DNA from: Patagioenas fasciata
Taxonomy: Eukaryota; Chordata; Aves; Columbiformes; Columbidae
Length of the DNA: 64,000 bases
Assembly (NCBI RefSeq): GCF_037038585.1
Contig: NC_092541.1
Location: forward strand, 3,903,445-3,967,444
Direction: 5' to 3'
Under the pieces are notes generated by a model, which saw only the letters and a program-made list of their open reading frames with translations, did no database searches and was not told the origin of the DNA. Numbering within the stretch: position 1 is the stretch's first letter; every line of letters starts with the position of its first letter. The position numbers were made by a program, and so were the translations under genes. Positions 35,106-45,594 of the stretch are shown in pieces.

Positions 35106-38100
35106 GTGAAAAAAACAGTGTGGAGGTGGATATATCCTGCTCTGACTCCTTGGAGGGCCAGCAGGAGCCTTGGAGAACAGACAAGAGTGAGGTGAGCGCT
35201 CCCAAAGCTGAGCTTAAGCGTTGTCCCTCTGCCTTCCCCCTAGGACAGCCAGCGTCTCCGCCGTGGGACCTGCCAGGCAGCTCCAACTGGGAACACCAAA
35301 GGGGTGAGATCTTCAAAGCTGTCCTGCTGCACTGCCCTGACCCATGTGCTTTTTTTCCGTGGGGAAAGTGGTCTCCCCATCCAGCTTGTGTCCAGGTGTT
35401 GGTAAGAGGAGCCTCTCCTCGCTGTCTGCAATGCCCTGGGCAGGGGATGTGGCTTCCCAGTGACATCCAACACAAGTAGAGATGACCCAGTCTGACTCTG
35501 TGGTCTCCACTAGCTCTGCTCAACACAGCCTCACTTCTTGATGCTTATTCACACAGACCTTGGCATTTTCTCTCCTCTAAACATATTAATATCCTCAGGT
35601 GTTCCTGCAGGATGGTCCCCAGTGGAGCTGGGTCCATCCACACACAAGGCTCTCCACCTGCTCTGGTGGCTTCCCAACCTTTCCTGTCTCCTCAACTCCA
35701 GGACTGTTTTCCACAATGTCTTGAAATTCCTGAAACATGTTGCCAGTTTTTGTCTCTCTTTCTCTGGCCCAGACCTCATCTTCATCCACATGGAGAGCAG
35801 CCTGTATTCACTGCCCTGCAGCCCTATGGAGATGGGGGTAGAGGATCCCACCTACCACTGGGTGCAGGACAGGGCAGGTAAGGTCCCCGCTCCTCCCAGC
35901 TGCAGCATCAGGAGCAAGCAGCTGGGATGGGCCCTGCTACCATGAAACAAGCAGGGGATAAGAGGGGAAACAGCCATCCAAGGAAGGAGCAGGTCTATGG
36001 AGCAGGTGAGGGGCATGTGAAGACTGGGATGTCATGAAATCGCATGTGTTGGGAGTGCTGAACTGCAAAGAGGACGTGAGGTTATGGGGTAACACTGCAC
36101 AGGGTAATACTTGCCCCTTTTTCTGTCCTAATAAGGTCTGAGAGGTTTTGTTAAGAAAGTTTCCAGGCATTCAGATGGTTCTTTTGTAGGTAACAACATT
36201 TCTGGCAGAGGAAAGGGTGTTAGGTTTCTTATACTCTTCTCCCTTCTCCATAACTTATCAGAGAGGGAGGGAAAGAGCAGCTTTGGGAGACCTTGTAGAG
36301 TCTCAGCAGTGGTTTAAGCAGACCAAACCTGGGGAAGACCAGAGCATGACACCACCACCCAGGACCTGGGCCAGCTCAGCACAGGACAGCCAGCTCCTGG
36401 CCATCAGCATAACCCCTCTGTCTCCTGCACTAGCCGCCAAGTTGTTCTCGGTCACCAAAGACGGACACCTCCTCTTCCAACATTTCCAAGCAGAAGACAG
36501 TGGGAAGTACTCCTGCACCATCTCCTACACGAAGCGTGGGGTCCCTCTGTCCCAAACTTTTCGCTACAACATCTTTGGTGAGTCCAGGGCCATGCTAACA
36601 AACAGGGGGACACCCCAACAAGGGCAGAAAGTGAGAGAAGTTGGGGTGGGGTCTCACCCATCCTCTCACCTCTTATGGGGTGCGAGGAGGGGTGGGATCA
36701 TACTCAGCTCTCTGGACGAGGGAGCTCCCTCTTGTCCAGGGGGAAGAATCAGGCACCTTTCAGGGTTTTCTCCCACAGGCTACCATGTGCCCGGAGGCCT
36801 GGACATTGTGCTGCTCTTCCACAGCAAGCTCTGTGAGGATGAGTGGACCAAAAGGTTCCTGCAGAATCTACAGGAGATGCTGAGGCCACTGGAGTTCGAG
36901 CAGCACTGCAAACTCCAGCTCACTGGCACCTCCTGCTTCCCCTCGCTCAGCGACCCTTCCAATGAGTTCATCATCCAAGTACAGCTCAAAGGTAACGGCA
37001 GAAGCACCACAGCAGAGTCCCCAGGACACCAGGGAGGTGATGGGGTGGGGTGAGAGAAGCTCAGGCATCTCAGTTTGTGCTTGCAGGGGGGAAGAGAAGG
37101 CAGCAGAGGCCTGAAGGGAGCGTATTGAAATTAGTGGCTCTTGCAAAGCAGTGTTTTCTAATGGTTAGACCTGTTCAGGGCTTTGCCCATCTCCTGCTGG
37201 AGCTGCCTGAGCTGCCTGAGGTGCACCGGTGACTCTCCATATTCTAGTGTCCCCCTTTGGGCCCCACTGGGATCAGCACTGCAGGTCCAACAGCATTGAG
37301 AGTATCACAGACTGCTACCGCAAAACAGTGCAGCACAACCTCGGGCAGGTAAGAGCTGTGCTGGTGTATCTGCGAAGAAGGGAGCACGGCATGGGCGGTG
37401 TGGAGCTGTGACACTATCGGCCCAGTGACCCTCAGCAGTGCTGGAGTGAAGAGGAGCATCCCTGAGGGTTCGCTTAGTCTCCCTGGAAACCAGATAGAGC
37501 TCCCACTCATGCTGGTGTACAGGGCCTGTCCCCCTGGGCTCACACTCCGCAGCTCCTGCACTATAAAATCACAGAATCACGGAAGCATTTTGGTTGGAAA
37601 AGCCCCTCAGGATCATCTAGTCTAACTGTTCTCATAACCCTGGCACTGCCCCATGTCCTGAGAACCTCATGTCCGTCTGTCCAACCCTCCAGGGATGGTG
37701 ACTCCAGCACTGCCCTGGGCAGCCTGTTCCAATGCCCCACAGCCCTTTGGGGAAGAAATTGTTCTCCACATCCAACCTCAACCTCCCCTGGTGCAACTTG
37801 AGGCCGTTTCCTCTCGTCCTATCACTTGCTACTTGGGAGAAGAGACTGTGGCACTAGAGGTCTCAGCTGCCTCTTGAACCTGCTAAGCTCTGCCTGCTCT
37901 GCCTTCCCCAGGTCCAGCTCGCCCTTACAACGTTCTTCAAAGAGCACAAGTTCGTCCACGTCACTGGCGTTGACATCCCCAGCATCCACTTCACCAACGA
38001 GTTTGTCGGCTTCTTGAAGACCGAGGAGTGTGACGCAGGTTATGGGCAGACCAAGCAGCTGCACAGATGTCTCGACTGTTGCAGTGAGCCGAGTCCACAG

Positions 38101-39614
38101 CCCTTTGGTCCCCTTCTCTTCTTTCCCTTCATGCATCTCATCCCCTCCCCACGCACAGTTCTGTGCCTCTGGGTCCTCGCTTTTGTCCCCATGCACACTC
38201 AGCCCAGGGAATGCAGTGCACTGGGCAATTCTGAGTCTTTAAGCATCAGGACTCAGTTACCCCGACTCTTTGTTGAATACCCTCTAAACAAACAGCACGT
38301 GCCATTGCTCAGAAAGGCCTTTCTACATGTCTTCTCCTCAGTTACATGCCCACCGGGCATGTTCAGCCCTCCTAAGAACAGGCAGTGCTTCCTGTGCCCT
38401 GTTGGGACCTACAGCCTGACCTACGGGGCGGCATCCTGCACCCGCTGCAAGGACGGCACGACCACCAAGGATCCGGGCGCCATCTCCGTGCTGTTCTGCG
38501 TCAAGGAGGAAATGACCAAGCAGGGTACACAGATCTGCTACTGAAGCAGGGCCGGGAGGGGACGGGGTGACTCTGAACTGAGGGCAGGCACTACAGTGGG
38601 ACCCCAGAGCTGCTGCCCCAAATATGTGGGCCATGGCAACTTCTACAGCCCTTTGGAGACAAGTAACTCCTGTCTCTTCCATAACCATCCCTGAAGAGAT
38701 CACAGCTCCCTTGCCGCTCCTCACACAAGGCCAATTCTGAACAATCTGATTTCTCTCTCTCCACCTTGGTGTCCCCAACTTGCCTTGACAACCTCACTGC
38801 TAAGAGCGCTGTTGGTCACAGCATCCCTGCCTGTCTCCAGGGCTGGGAAAAATTAGCATCACATTTATCTTCAGGGCCTTCAGCAGTGGCACTTCTCCCT
38901 TTGAGTCAGTCCAACCCATTTCTTTTTCCTCAGTTGTCGCCGTCATGCACAAAGTCCCAGTCCTGCTTCTTATCCTCTTGCCAGTAATACTAGGCATCAA
39001 CGTGCTCTTCCTCCTGTAAGTCTGAGCTCCTTCTCTGAATGTGGGACATTTTGGGGCAGTTTATTGATGTAGAGTCCCCCAGCTCTACATTCCTCCTCAG
39101 AACTGTGACAACATCAGGAGGTGGCATGCCAGAATAAGGGTGCAGGACACCAACAGCTGGGATAATCCTTGGCCACAGCTTACACAGCCATATAGGGAGT
39201 GGTTGGGTATGGCCCTGGAGAATTCTGGCCCTGAAGGCTGGTGCTGGGTGGTTGCAGGGCTCTGGTGTTGGTTTCTGGCACTAAGTTCCCATTCCTCACT
39301 ATGGGCTTCTGTCTCTCTGCAGCTGCTGTTGTTACTGGTGCTATAAAGATTACCACGTGTCATCTCCAAGGGCTTCCAAGAAGACAGGAAAGACCACAAG
39401 GATGGAGAGGGTGACCATGTTCCTCAGGATCCCCAGGAAGGGCCCCCAGGCTGTCCCTGATGCTGGTCCTGCCAGTGACACCAGCGCGTCTCCAGGGGCT
39501 GATGACGAGTACACGCCTGGAGCACCGTCCCTTGCCACGACCCTGAACTCCGCAGCTGTGGCCGATGAGACAACTCCTATGCTGAAAGTGAAGGACAGAA
39601 AACACGATTTTTGA
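34994..39614 (+). CDS. ZPBP-family (Sp38) membrane-anchored protein, unnamed, 10 exons
   Basis: Ten exons (34994-35105, 35244-35303, 35773-35877, 36434-36577, 36779-36991, 37248-37348, 37912-38083, 38342-38524, 38934-39015, 39323-39614) have GT/AG borders and consistent phases. They sum to 1464 bases, i.e. 487 residues. Order: weak signal peptide (to ~38); Ig-like domain (~58-140) with Cys73, Trp87 and the DSGKYSC hallmark (Cys120); the ZPBP Cys-rich domain (~141-302: [23 protein letters not shown]); a GCC/ephrin-receptor-like module (~303-355: CPPGMF, CPVGTYS, SCTRC, GTTT); a transmembrane helix (~371-391); CCCYWC; and a ~90-residue polar tail. ZPBP and ZPBP2 are acrosomal proteins of sperm that bind the egg coat; they are ~340-350 residues, end after the Cys-rich domain and lack a membrane anchor. 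A gamete-surface role is inferred from family only. The start is uncertain: a second in-frame ATG lies at 35021. Confidence 0.88.
35244..35303 (+). CDS. ZPBP-like exon 2: short linker
   Basis: Sixty bases (acceptor CTTCCCCCTAG) encoding a polar Pro/Ser-rich linker ([19 protein letters not shown]). The phase is 1 on both sides, so the frame survives if it is skipped. The donor GGG|GTGAGA is acceptable but not strong. Confidence 0.6.
35773..35877 (+). CDS. ZPBP-like exon 3: first half of Ig-like domain
   Basis: Encodes [20 protein letters not shown] and [11 protein letters not shown]. The first Ig cysteine and the DPTY-x-W motif match the same place in ZPBP2 (DPTYLW). The acceptor is TCTCTGGCCCAG and the donor is GTAAGG. 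Confidence 0.9.
36434..36577 (+). CDS. ZPBP-like exon 4: second half of Ig-like domain
   Basis: Encodes [15 protein letters not shown], then [12 protein letters not shown] with the second Ig cysteine, ending FRYNIF. The D-x-G-x-Y-x-C pattern is the Ig-fold hallmark. Phase is 1 on both sides. Confidence 0.93.
36779..36991 (+). CDS. ZPBP-like exon 5: start of ZPBP Cys-rich domain
   Basis: Encodes [20 protein letters not shown] through [20 protein letters not shown] to FIIQVQLK. Three cysteines are spaced as in ZPBP and ZPBP2. Phase is 1 on both sides; the acceptor is TTCTCCCACAG. Confidence 0.93.
37248..37348 (+). CDS. ZPBP-like exon 6
   Basis: Encodes [12 protein letters not shown] and [15 protein letters not shown], matching the VNPFAPGW motif region of ZPBP2. 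It ends in phase 0 before GTAAGA. The following intron holds a CR1 copy. Confidence 0.92.
37563..37866 (-). mobile_element. CR1 fragment, reverse orientation, in ZPBP-like intron 6
   Basis: Starts AAAATCACAGAATCACGG (reversed tail) and runs through CTCCAGCACTGCCCTGGGCA to about GAGAAGAGACTGTGGC. It lies within about 50 bases of the acceptor of exon 7, leaving that splice site intact. Confidence 0.9.
37912..38083 (+). CDS. ZPBP-like exon 7: conserved core
   Basis: Encodes [14 protein letters not shown] through [20 protein letters not shown] to [13 protein letters not shown]. The last segment is the strongest family match (ZPBP2 has a GFGKNERLHS-type segment ending in CC). It ends in phase 1. 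Confidence 0.94.
38342..38524 (+). CDS. ZPBP-like exon 8: GCC/ephrin-receptor-like Cys module
   Basis: Encodes [19 protein letters not shown], then [17 protein letters not shown] and [11 protein letters not shown]. The first half aligns with the C-terminus of ZPBP and ZPBP2. The extension with SCTRC-x-x-GTTT resembles GCC2/GCC3 repeats. It ends in phase 1 before GTACAC. Confidence 0.92.
38934..39015 (+). CDS. ZPBP-like exon 9: transmembrane helix
   Basis: Encodes a membrane span, [21 protein letters not shown], preceded by a Lys (written here without its flanks). The acceptor is TTTTTCCTCAG and the donor is GTAAGT. It ends in phase 2. Confidence 0.85.
39323..39614 (+). CDS. ZPBP-like exon 10: cytoplasmic tail and stop
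   Basis: Begins [20 protein letters not shown], so the membrane-proximal tail has four cysteines that could be palmitoylated. The rest is basic, then Pro/Ala/Ser-rich. It ends [10 protein letters not shown] and TGA at 39612-39614. No SH2, ITAM or PDZ motif is obvious. Confidence 0.88.
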
Positions 39615-39798
39615 GATTCCCTTCATGTGCGCAACATTGAGAAGACAGCATGCTTCCAGCCATTGCTGTCCCTTAGGTTTGTGTCCCCAGCCACCCCACA
39701 CTGGCTGAAATATCCAGCAAAGGAGCAGAGAGATACCCTTCTTCTCCTCTCTGAATTTTTCTTCCCAAATAGCTCTCACTATAATGACTCCTTTTGCT

Positions 39799-39804
39799 AA
39801 TAAA
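39799..39804 (+). terminator. Poly(A) signal AATAAA of the ZPBP-like gene
   Basis: The hexamer lies 185 bases after the stop codon, and T-rich sequence (TTGGCTTCTATTTGCATC) follows. It gives a short 3' UTR, as is common for spermatid genes. Confidence 0.7.
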
Positions 39805-40837
39805 GATTGGCTTCTATTTGCATCTCTCTGCCACACTGGATGCTCCAGACACAGTGGGACTTGGGGGTCACAAAGAAGGTACCTATCACACAGGTTGAAC
39901 AAAGCGTTTGTCTTTAGTCATGGAAGGCATCATTCCCAGTCAGTCTTGCACTAAAGAATGACTCAGTTTCCTTTCTATATCACTTTTTTACACACCCCTG
40001 AAAACGCAGGCCGGGGGAAGATCTTAAGCCAGAGCATTCGCTGAGGCCAAGGTTACATAGGGTGCAGCAGGAAAACGCTTAGACTCAAACCTCTTCATTT
40101 TCAGAGCCAGGTCTTGCCATGCATAGGCCTTCAGGAAGCATTTCCACTTTCAAGCCCTCAAAGAAGAGATTATCACCTGCAGCTGAAACTTCCCTGAGCC
40201 CAGCAGCTGTTGGAGAGCCCAGGAGAGGGCAGCAGTGCAGTGTGAGATGCGTCACTCCAGCGAAGAGCAGCCCGGCCATGGAGTGAGTGATTTTCAGCAG
40301 AAATAGGCTCTGGATCCGAAATGCAAGCAAGAGAAGGGGGTGGCTTTGCTGCTTGGAGTAGAAGAAGCATCCGCAGAGCAGGAATGTTGCTCCAGGTCTT
40401 GTGTTCAGTGTGGTAGTTCCAGGGGCACTAAGCTGTGCCAAGAAACCTGGCAGAAAGTGTGGGCTGGCAACTGTTTGCTGTGTGTGGCCCGATGGAGGAA
40501 GAAATGGTGCAATTCATCCATTGCCTGCAGAGCAGCTGGTCCAGCAGCAGCCGGTCCATGGGCAGGAACACCAGGAACTGCCTTGGAGGTGAGAGGAGGG
40601 AGAAGAGCCAGGTGGAGAAGAGAAAGAGCAGGGACAGGTGTGTGTGTGATGGCTGAGCGCAGCCGGCTGTGAGTCTGCGGGTGGGAGGTGCAAGCAGGAG
40701 GTGACAGCAGGGCCACTGGTCACCTATAAAGCTCCATGGCTCTTCTGCTCCTGGCAGCTCTTCTCCAGCTCACATGGTTCCTCTATGGAACTGCAGGACC
40801 ACAACGTTGGTGAAAGGTTCGGAGGGGAATCCAAACG

Positions 40838-41224
40838 AGCAGATGAAGTTACTGGGTTTGTTCAGCCTGGAGAAGAGGAGGCTGAGGGGAGGCTTCATGA
40901 TGGCTACAGCTTCCTGACAAGGGGAGGAGGAACAGGTGATGATCCATCTGGCACACAGTGATAGCACCCAAGGGAATGGCAGGAAGATGTGCCAGGGGAA
41001 GTTTAGGTTTAATATTAGGAAAAGGTTCTTCACCCAGAGGTGCTGGACACTGCACAGGCTCCCCAGGGAGGTGCCACAGCCCCAAGCCTGACAGTGTTCA
41101 AGAAGCACTGGGACAATGCCCTCAGACACACGGTGTGAATTTTTGGGTTATCCTCTGCAGAGACAGGATTTGGACTTGATGACCCGTGGGGGTCCCTTCC
41201 ACCTCAAGACGTTCTATGATTATA
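40838..41224 (+). mobile_element. CR1 fragment of a different subfamily
   Basis: GTTCAGCCTGGAGAAGAGGA, later TTAGGTTTAATATTAGGAAA and GGTTCTTCACCCAGAGGTGC, ending ACGTTCTATGATTAT. The body differs clearly from the other CR1 groups here and resembles older CR1 types with the 'rlftQRgaGh'-like segment. Confidence 0.85.
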
Positions 41225-43778
41225 CACAGCAAGGTGAAGGTAGGGAAAAGCCAGTGACAGTAGCACAGGCTTTCAGGCTCTCTGCAGCAGGGACAGTGGA
41301 GATCCATAGTAAAGTTAGAGGAGAGGAGATGGTGGCCACAGGCAGGCCAGTTCTGGGCCCATCAGCCTAGTGTTGCTGTGCCAGACTGGTGGTGAAGTCC
41401 CTGGGTAGGGTTATGGCTTCTCAAGGCACAAGGGGCAATGGGGCTGTGGAGTCTGGATGTGCTCAACCTCCCCAGTCACCCGCAACTTCTCTGCAAAATC
41501 CCAAAGAGGGCTGCAAACCCCCTTGGGAATGAGCCTGCATGTCAGCAGGGCTTCAGCCAAACCACAATTATCCTAATGAGGCACAGCTAATGGCCACCCA
41601 CCGCCTTGAGGAGGTTGTGTACGTGCCAGAGTGACCCAGCAACCCATTCGGAGACCGCTCGCTTGGCACACGCTGGGATGAGGAGGCAGCTGCTGCCCAA
41701 CTTAGCTCCACAGCCCGGCTTGGAGGGAACAGATCTGCTCTGACTAATCTTGAGACAAGTGTAATTAGCAGCCTGTGGGCGGGAGTCATGGTTGTCCCCT
41801 GTCCCCGGCTGCGTGGGCTGTGCTGCGAGTCGGTGGGGAAGAGGTGGGGGAGCTGACTCTCAATACAGGCTGTTTTGCCTCTGCAAACAAGGGCAGAACA
41901 AAAAGCCTTTGAAATTCCCCAATTGCCCATAGCCAAGTGAGTCTCCTCCAGGTGGGTTCAAAGAACTGGGCCATGGAAAGGGTTGGGACAGAGCAGGGCT
42001 GGTGGCCTGCGGACAGGCAGATGATGTCCAGCTGGTGGCAGGGCCACATACAAGGTCTAGTGGACACGTGTCTCTGAATGCTCTGTCATGGGGCTGGTCA
42101 AAAGTCTCTCTCAGTTCATTATTTTTCATGGGTTCCTGGTTCTTTCCTACAACACGTCAGTGTTGAACACCCCACTGCCTTCCTGGCGCTGCTGCTCCAT
42201 GTGAACGTGAGAAAAAAAGGCTGCTCCCGTTCTGGGTTTAATCCAGAAACCTGTTAAGCACCCCTGTTATTTTCAGCACCTGGAGATGTTTGTGGAAGCG
42301 GGTGTTTAGGTCTGGGGTCTAAGAGAAGGACCAAGGTCATTTGGTTTCTGAGAAACCAAAGGGATTTTTGGTGTGGGGTGATAAGGCAGTAAGTGGCAAC
42401 AACACAATCATTTGTAATCATCTGCCCACACTGCTATTTAACCAGACTGAGATAACTAATTGATGCTTATGTTTGCAAGCAATTATTTTGAAAATATTAT
42501 TTTCTATGTCAGTTTTTTGTCTTGCTGGATCCAAAAAGCACTTCTGTTAAATCAGGGCAATTCTGTGCATGTAATAGAAGCTTTTCAGAAGTCACTCAGG
42601 AACCGAAGTTTCGTCTTCCCAGTGTCCCTCAGTAATGGCCATTTCAGTTTTATATTTGGGGAGATATTTTCCCCTGAAAATGAAAACATGGTGAAACTTG
42701 CCTGCATTTGCAAAACTTGTCTAGGTCACAAATCCTGTTTTACACAATCAGGGGGAAATTCTGAGTAAAGCTGCTGCCCAGTTCTCTGCAGGGGCCTGAA
42801 TCTGCCCCAGAAGCTTAAACTCCCCAGTAAATCCAGGATTTGTGCCCCTTCTCAGGCTGCCAAGCACCTTCTGTTGCATGTACCACTTCACTCATCTTCC
42901 TTTCCACCATCAGCAACTGGGTGGGTAAAACACAGGCTGCCTTTGTGTATTTTGGAAGAACCACGCTAGATGGAGGAGACATGGGCTGTGTGATCTACCC
43001 ATGGTCCCAGTTTTGCCCTCACCCAGCCCTGTTTGGATCCAAACTCATGCCAGTGAAACACAAAACCGCAGATTTTAATTATCAATTGCCTTTCCTCCAT
43101 GATATGAAATGGGGCCCTCACAGATACCACATAACAGGACAAGGGAGGACAGGAGGAGCAGGGCAGTGCAGAATTGGGTACTCAATTGCATATTGGTATC
43201 CATGACAACCTCTCATTCCTCCTTGTTCAATCGCAGTGATTGCTGAAACTCGCCTGCACCAGAGCACCCTTTGCCGGGACTGCACCCCCTTGCTGGGAGT
43301 CTGAAGGAGCCAAGGGACTCTGTAGTGAATACAAGTGGGAGATGGCCCAGAGATGTGACACTCACAAGGACGGGAAACTTGCCATGTAGTGCCAAGGTTG
43401 TGAACTCCACTGCTCTCAGAGCTTGGGCATCAGTGGTGGTGGACAGACCCTCCAGAGGGTGAGCCACTGCATCCCTGCATCCCCTTGGGCTCCAGGGGAA
43501 CCCTCAGTGTCCATGAACCCCAGTAGACATGGATGCGACAGCTCCTGGGTGAGCTGCAGCACTAATGCTGGGCTGTTTTCCAGCACCAGGGTCTGCAGAC
43601 TCACAAGTGTTGTGGTTTCTATGGCATGGGGAAATTTCCTCCGTGCAAAGGAAGCTTCCTTTGAAGCCCAGCTCCCTTCCCCAGTCAACACCAGCAGGAC
43701 CACTGGGCTCATGTGATGTCTCATTGCATCGCTTTCTTGGGTACAGAACGTGCCCTGGAAAGGCTGCATGTCAGCTCC

Positions 43779-43820
43779 AATAATGAGCAAATTGAACCCA
43801 ATAATGAGCAAATTGAACCC
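43779..43820. repeat. Perfect 21-bp tandem duplication (2 copies)
   Basis: AATAATGAGCAAATTGAACC plus C is repeated twice with no mismatch and no spacer. Perfect identity suggests a recent local duplication or replication slip. Confidence 0.95.
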
Positions 43821-45399
43821 AAACCCTTTGAGGCAGCCACTCATGCTAATAGGCCCAAGCCTCCTGTGAAACATTAAAGACCCCCCATCCAGCTCACCAC
43901 CCTCGTCCCCCAGGATGGGGTGGATTTGAAGGCAGAAAATGAAGGTCTGGCTTTTGATTTGCATGTGGAAGAACCTGAAAAAGGAAAGGCATGGTGGGTG
44001 CATGGAGGAGGGAAGTACAGTGTGTCTGATGTGTCTTCAGCCATCAGTGACATGACCACTGTTCTCTTGGTTCCCCAGGACAGGAAGGGATTTTTGCACG
44101 ATTGCAAACTGAGCTTTTCTCAGCCTTTCTTGCTGCCTGCCAGGCTCGAGCAAGGGGTTGTCACCAGATAGCAGAACTAGGCCAGGGAAAGGTGACAACA
44201 CAGTGTGCCCAGACCATTGTGTCTCACCCAGTGCCCATGGGGAGATGCAGATAAATCAGTTTAGATGCAGACGGAGAAGGTGAGAGCTGCACCAGGGGCT
44301 GGCTCATCTGTTGTCTCAGAGACGAACTCCAGAGGCATCATTAGCTCCAGGATGAGTGCTGGCAGCAGAACTCCGCTTTTGGGTCTGTATGTGCAACCCC
44401 TGCTCTCCTGCCCAGTTTCCGTCGCAGTCCCCAGTCCATCGCACCTGAGGACTCTTCCCACCTGATGACAAACCGGTCGCAATTCCAGAAAAAAGGGCTG
44501 CTTAGTTGGGGATGCCAAGGATAAACTGTCGTGGTAGCACCTGCCACTGTGAGCAAGCCTGGCTTTGGGGTGGAGGACGCTGGTGACACAATGAACATGC
44601 TCCCTGTCACAGACACCTCCTGCCAAAAGGTACCAAGAAGTGAGAAGCTCAGTTGTGAACCCCTGTACCCCCAGAGAACATCTCCCTGACAGTGCTTTGA
44701 TCTCTGAGCTGGAGACTTTGAAGAAAGGACATGTTGAGATTTTTCTCTGTAGAATAAATCACAGAAGTGATTCACTTTGATCTTATCCAAAATATGAATA
44801 AATACAGAGCTGCTCCACTATCTCAGGTTAACTAATTGTCTGGATGATGATGGGCAAAGGGTTGTCTTGCCAGCTGCCGTCGGTAGGCAGCAATTAATTA
44901 AGTGTTTCTCTGTAATTTTGCATATCTTTGAAGCCCGAAAAGACCACTATCCACTTGGTCTGCTCTTTCTTCTGCAAAGATACATACTTACTATGCAACA
45001 TACAGGAGATAATTAGTGTGCTTTGCTCGTTGCTGATGAGTTCTCAGCTGGAGACTGTCCACTTTTGGGCAATATGCCTTAAAGGATGACAAATTAGAGA
45101 GGGCAGGTGACACCTGGAAGGCCCAAACCACCCCCTCTACAGAACTGAGACGTCAAATGTATTCAGTTCAGGTCAGAGAAGGTTAAGAGGGCAGGACCTC
45201 TGAACCACAGAGGAGATGTGGATCCTGCCCAACACCATGATGCTCACCCCAAGAGTCTGGTGCCCACTTGTATGCCCTGCAGACTTCAACCCACACCATG
45301 GGAGCCACCAACACTCCCTCAGAGCTACAGAAACCCACTTTGGAGAAGACACTTGACCTCATGAGTACCTCAGGCACCCACCTCCCCCTCCTGTGTCCC

Positions 45400-45590
45400 A
45401 TTCAAAGGGCTGTCGGGCATTGGAACAGCTGCCCATGGCAGTGGTGGGGTCACCATCCCTGGAGGGGTTGAACAGACACAGAGATGAGGTTCTCAGGGGT
45501 ACGGGTTAGTAGCAGGGCTGGGTTAATGGTTGGACTCAATAGTCTTGAGGGTCTCTTCCAACCAAAAAGATTTGATGATTCTATGATATT
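45400..45590 (+). mobile_element. CR1 3'-end fragment
   Basis: AAAGGGCTGTCGGGCATTGG, then GGTTGGACTCAATAGTCTTG and the tail TTTGATGATTCTATGAT. It is more diverged than the copies at 7288, 52430 and 61005. Confidence 0.88.
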
Positions 45591-45594
45591 CACC

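Larger units (their letters stand above)
39830..45399. other. Intergenic region without supported gene
   Basis: Holds one CR1 copy (40838) and a 21-bp duplication (43779). A short frame at 40736-40813 would encode a 25-residue signal-peptide-like sequence, but no following exon was found. The 195-codon minus-strand frame at 43416-44003 has no family signature. Confidence 0.55.

Noticed and set aside
40725-40730. TATAAA just before the mini-frame at 40736
   Set aside because: A TATA box six bases before an ATG would place the transcription start after that ATG, so it cannot be the promoter of that frame.
43416-44003. 195-codon minus-strand open frame
   Set aside because: No recognisable family; its apparent internal repeat (FNLLIIG twice) is only the 21-bp DNA duplication.
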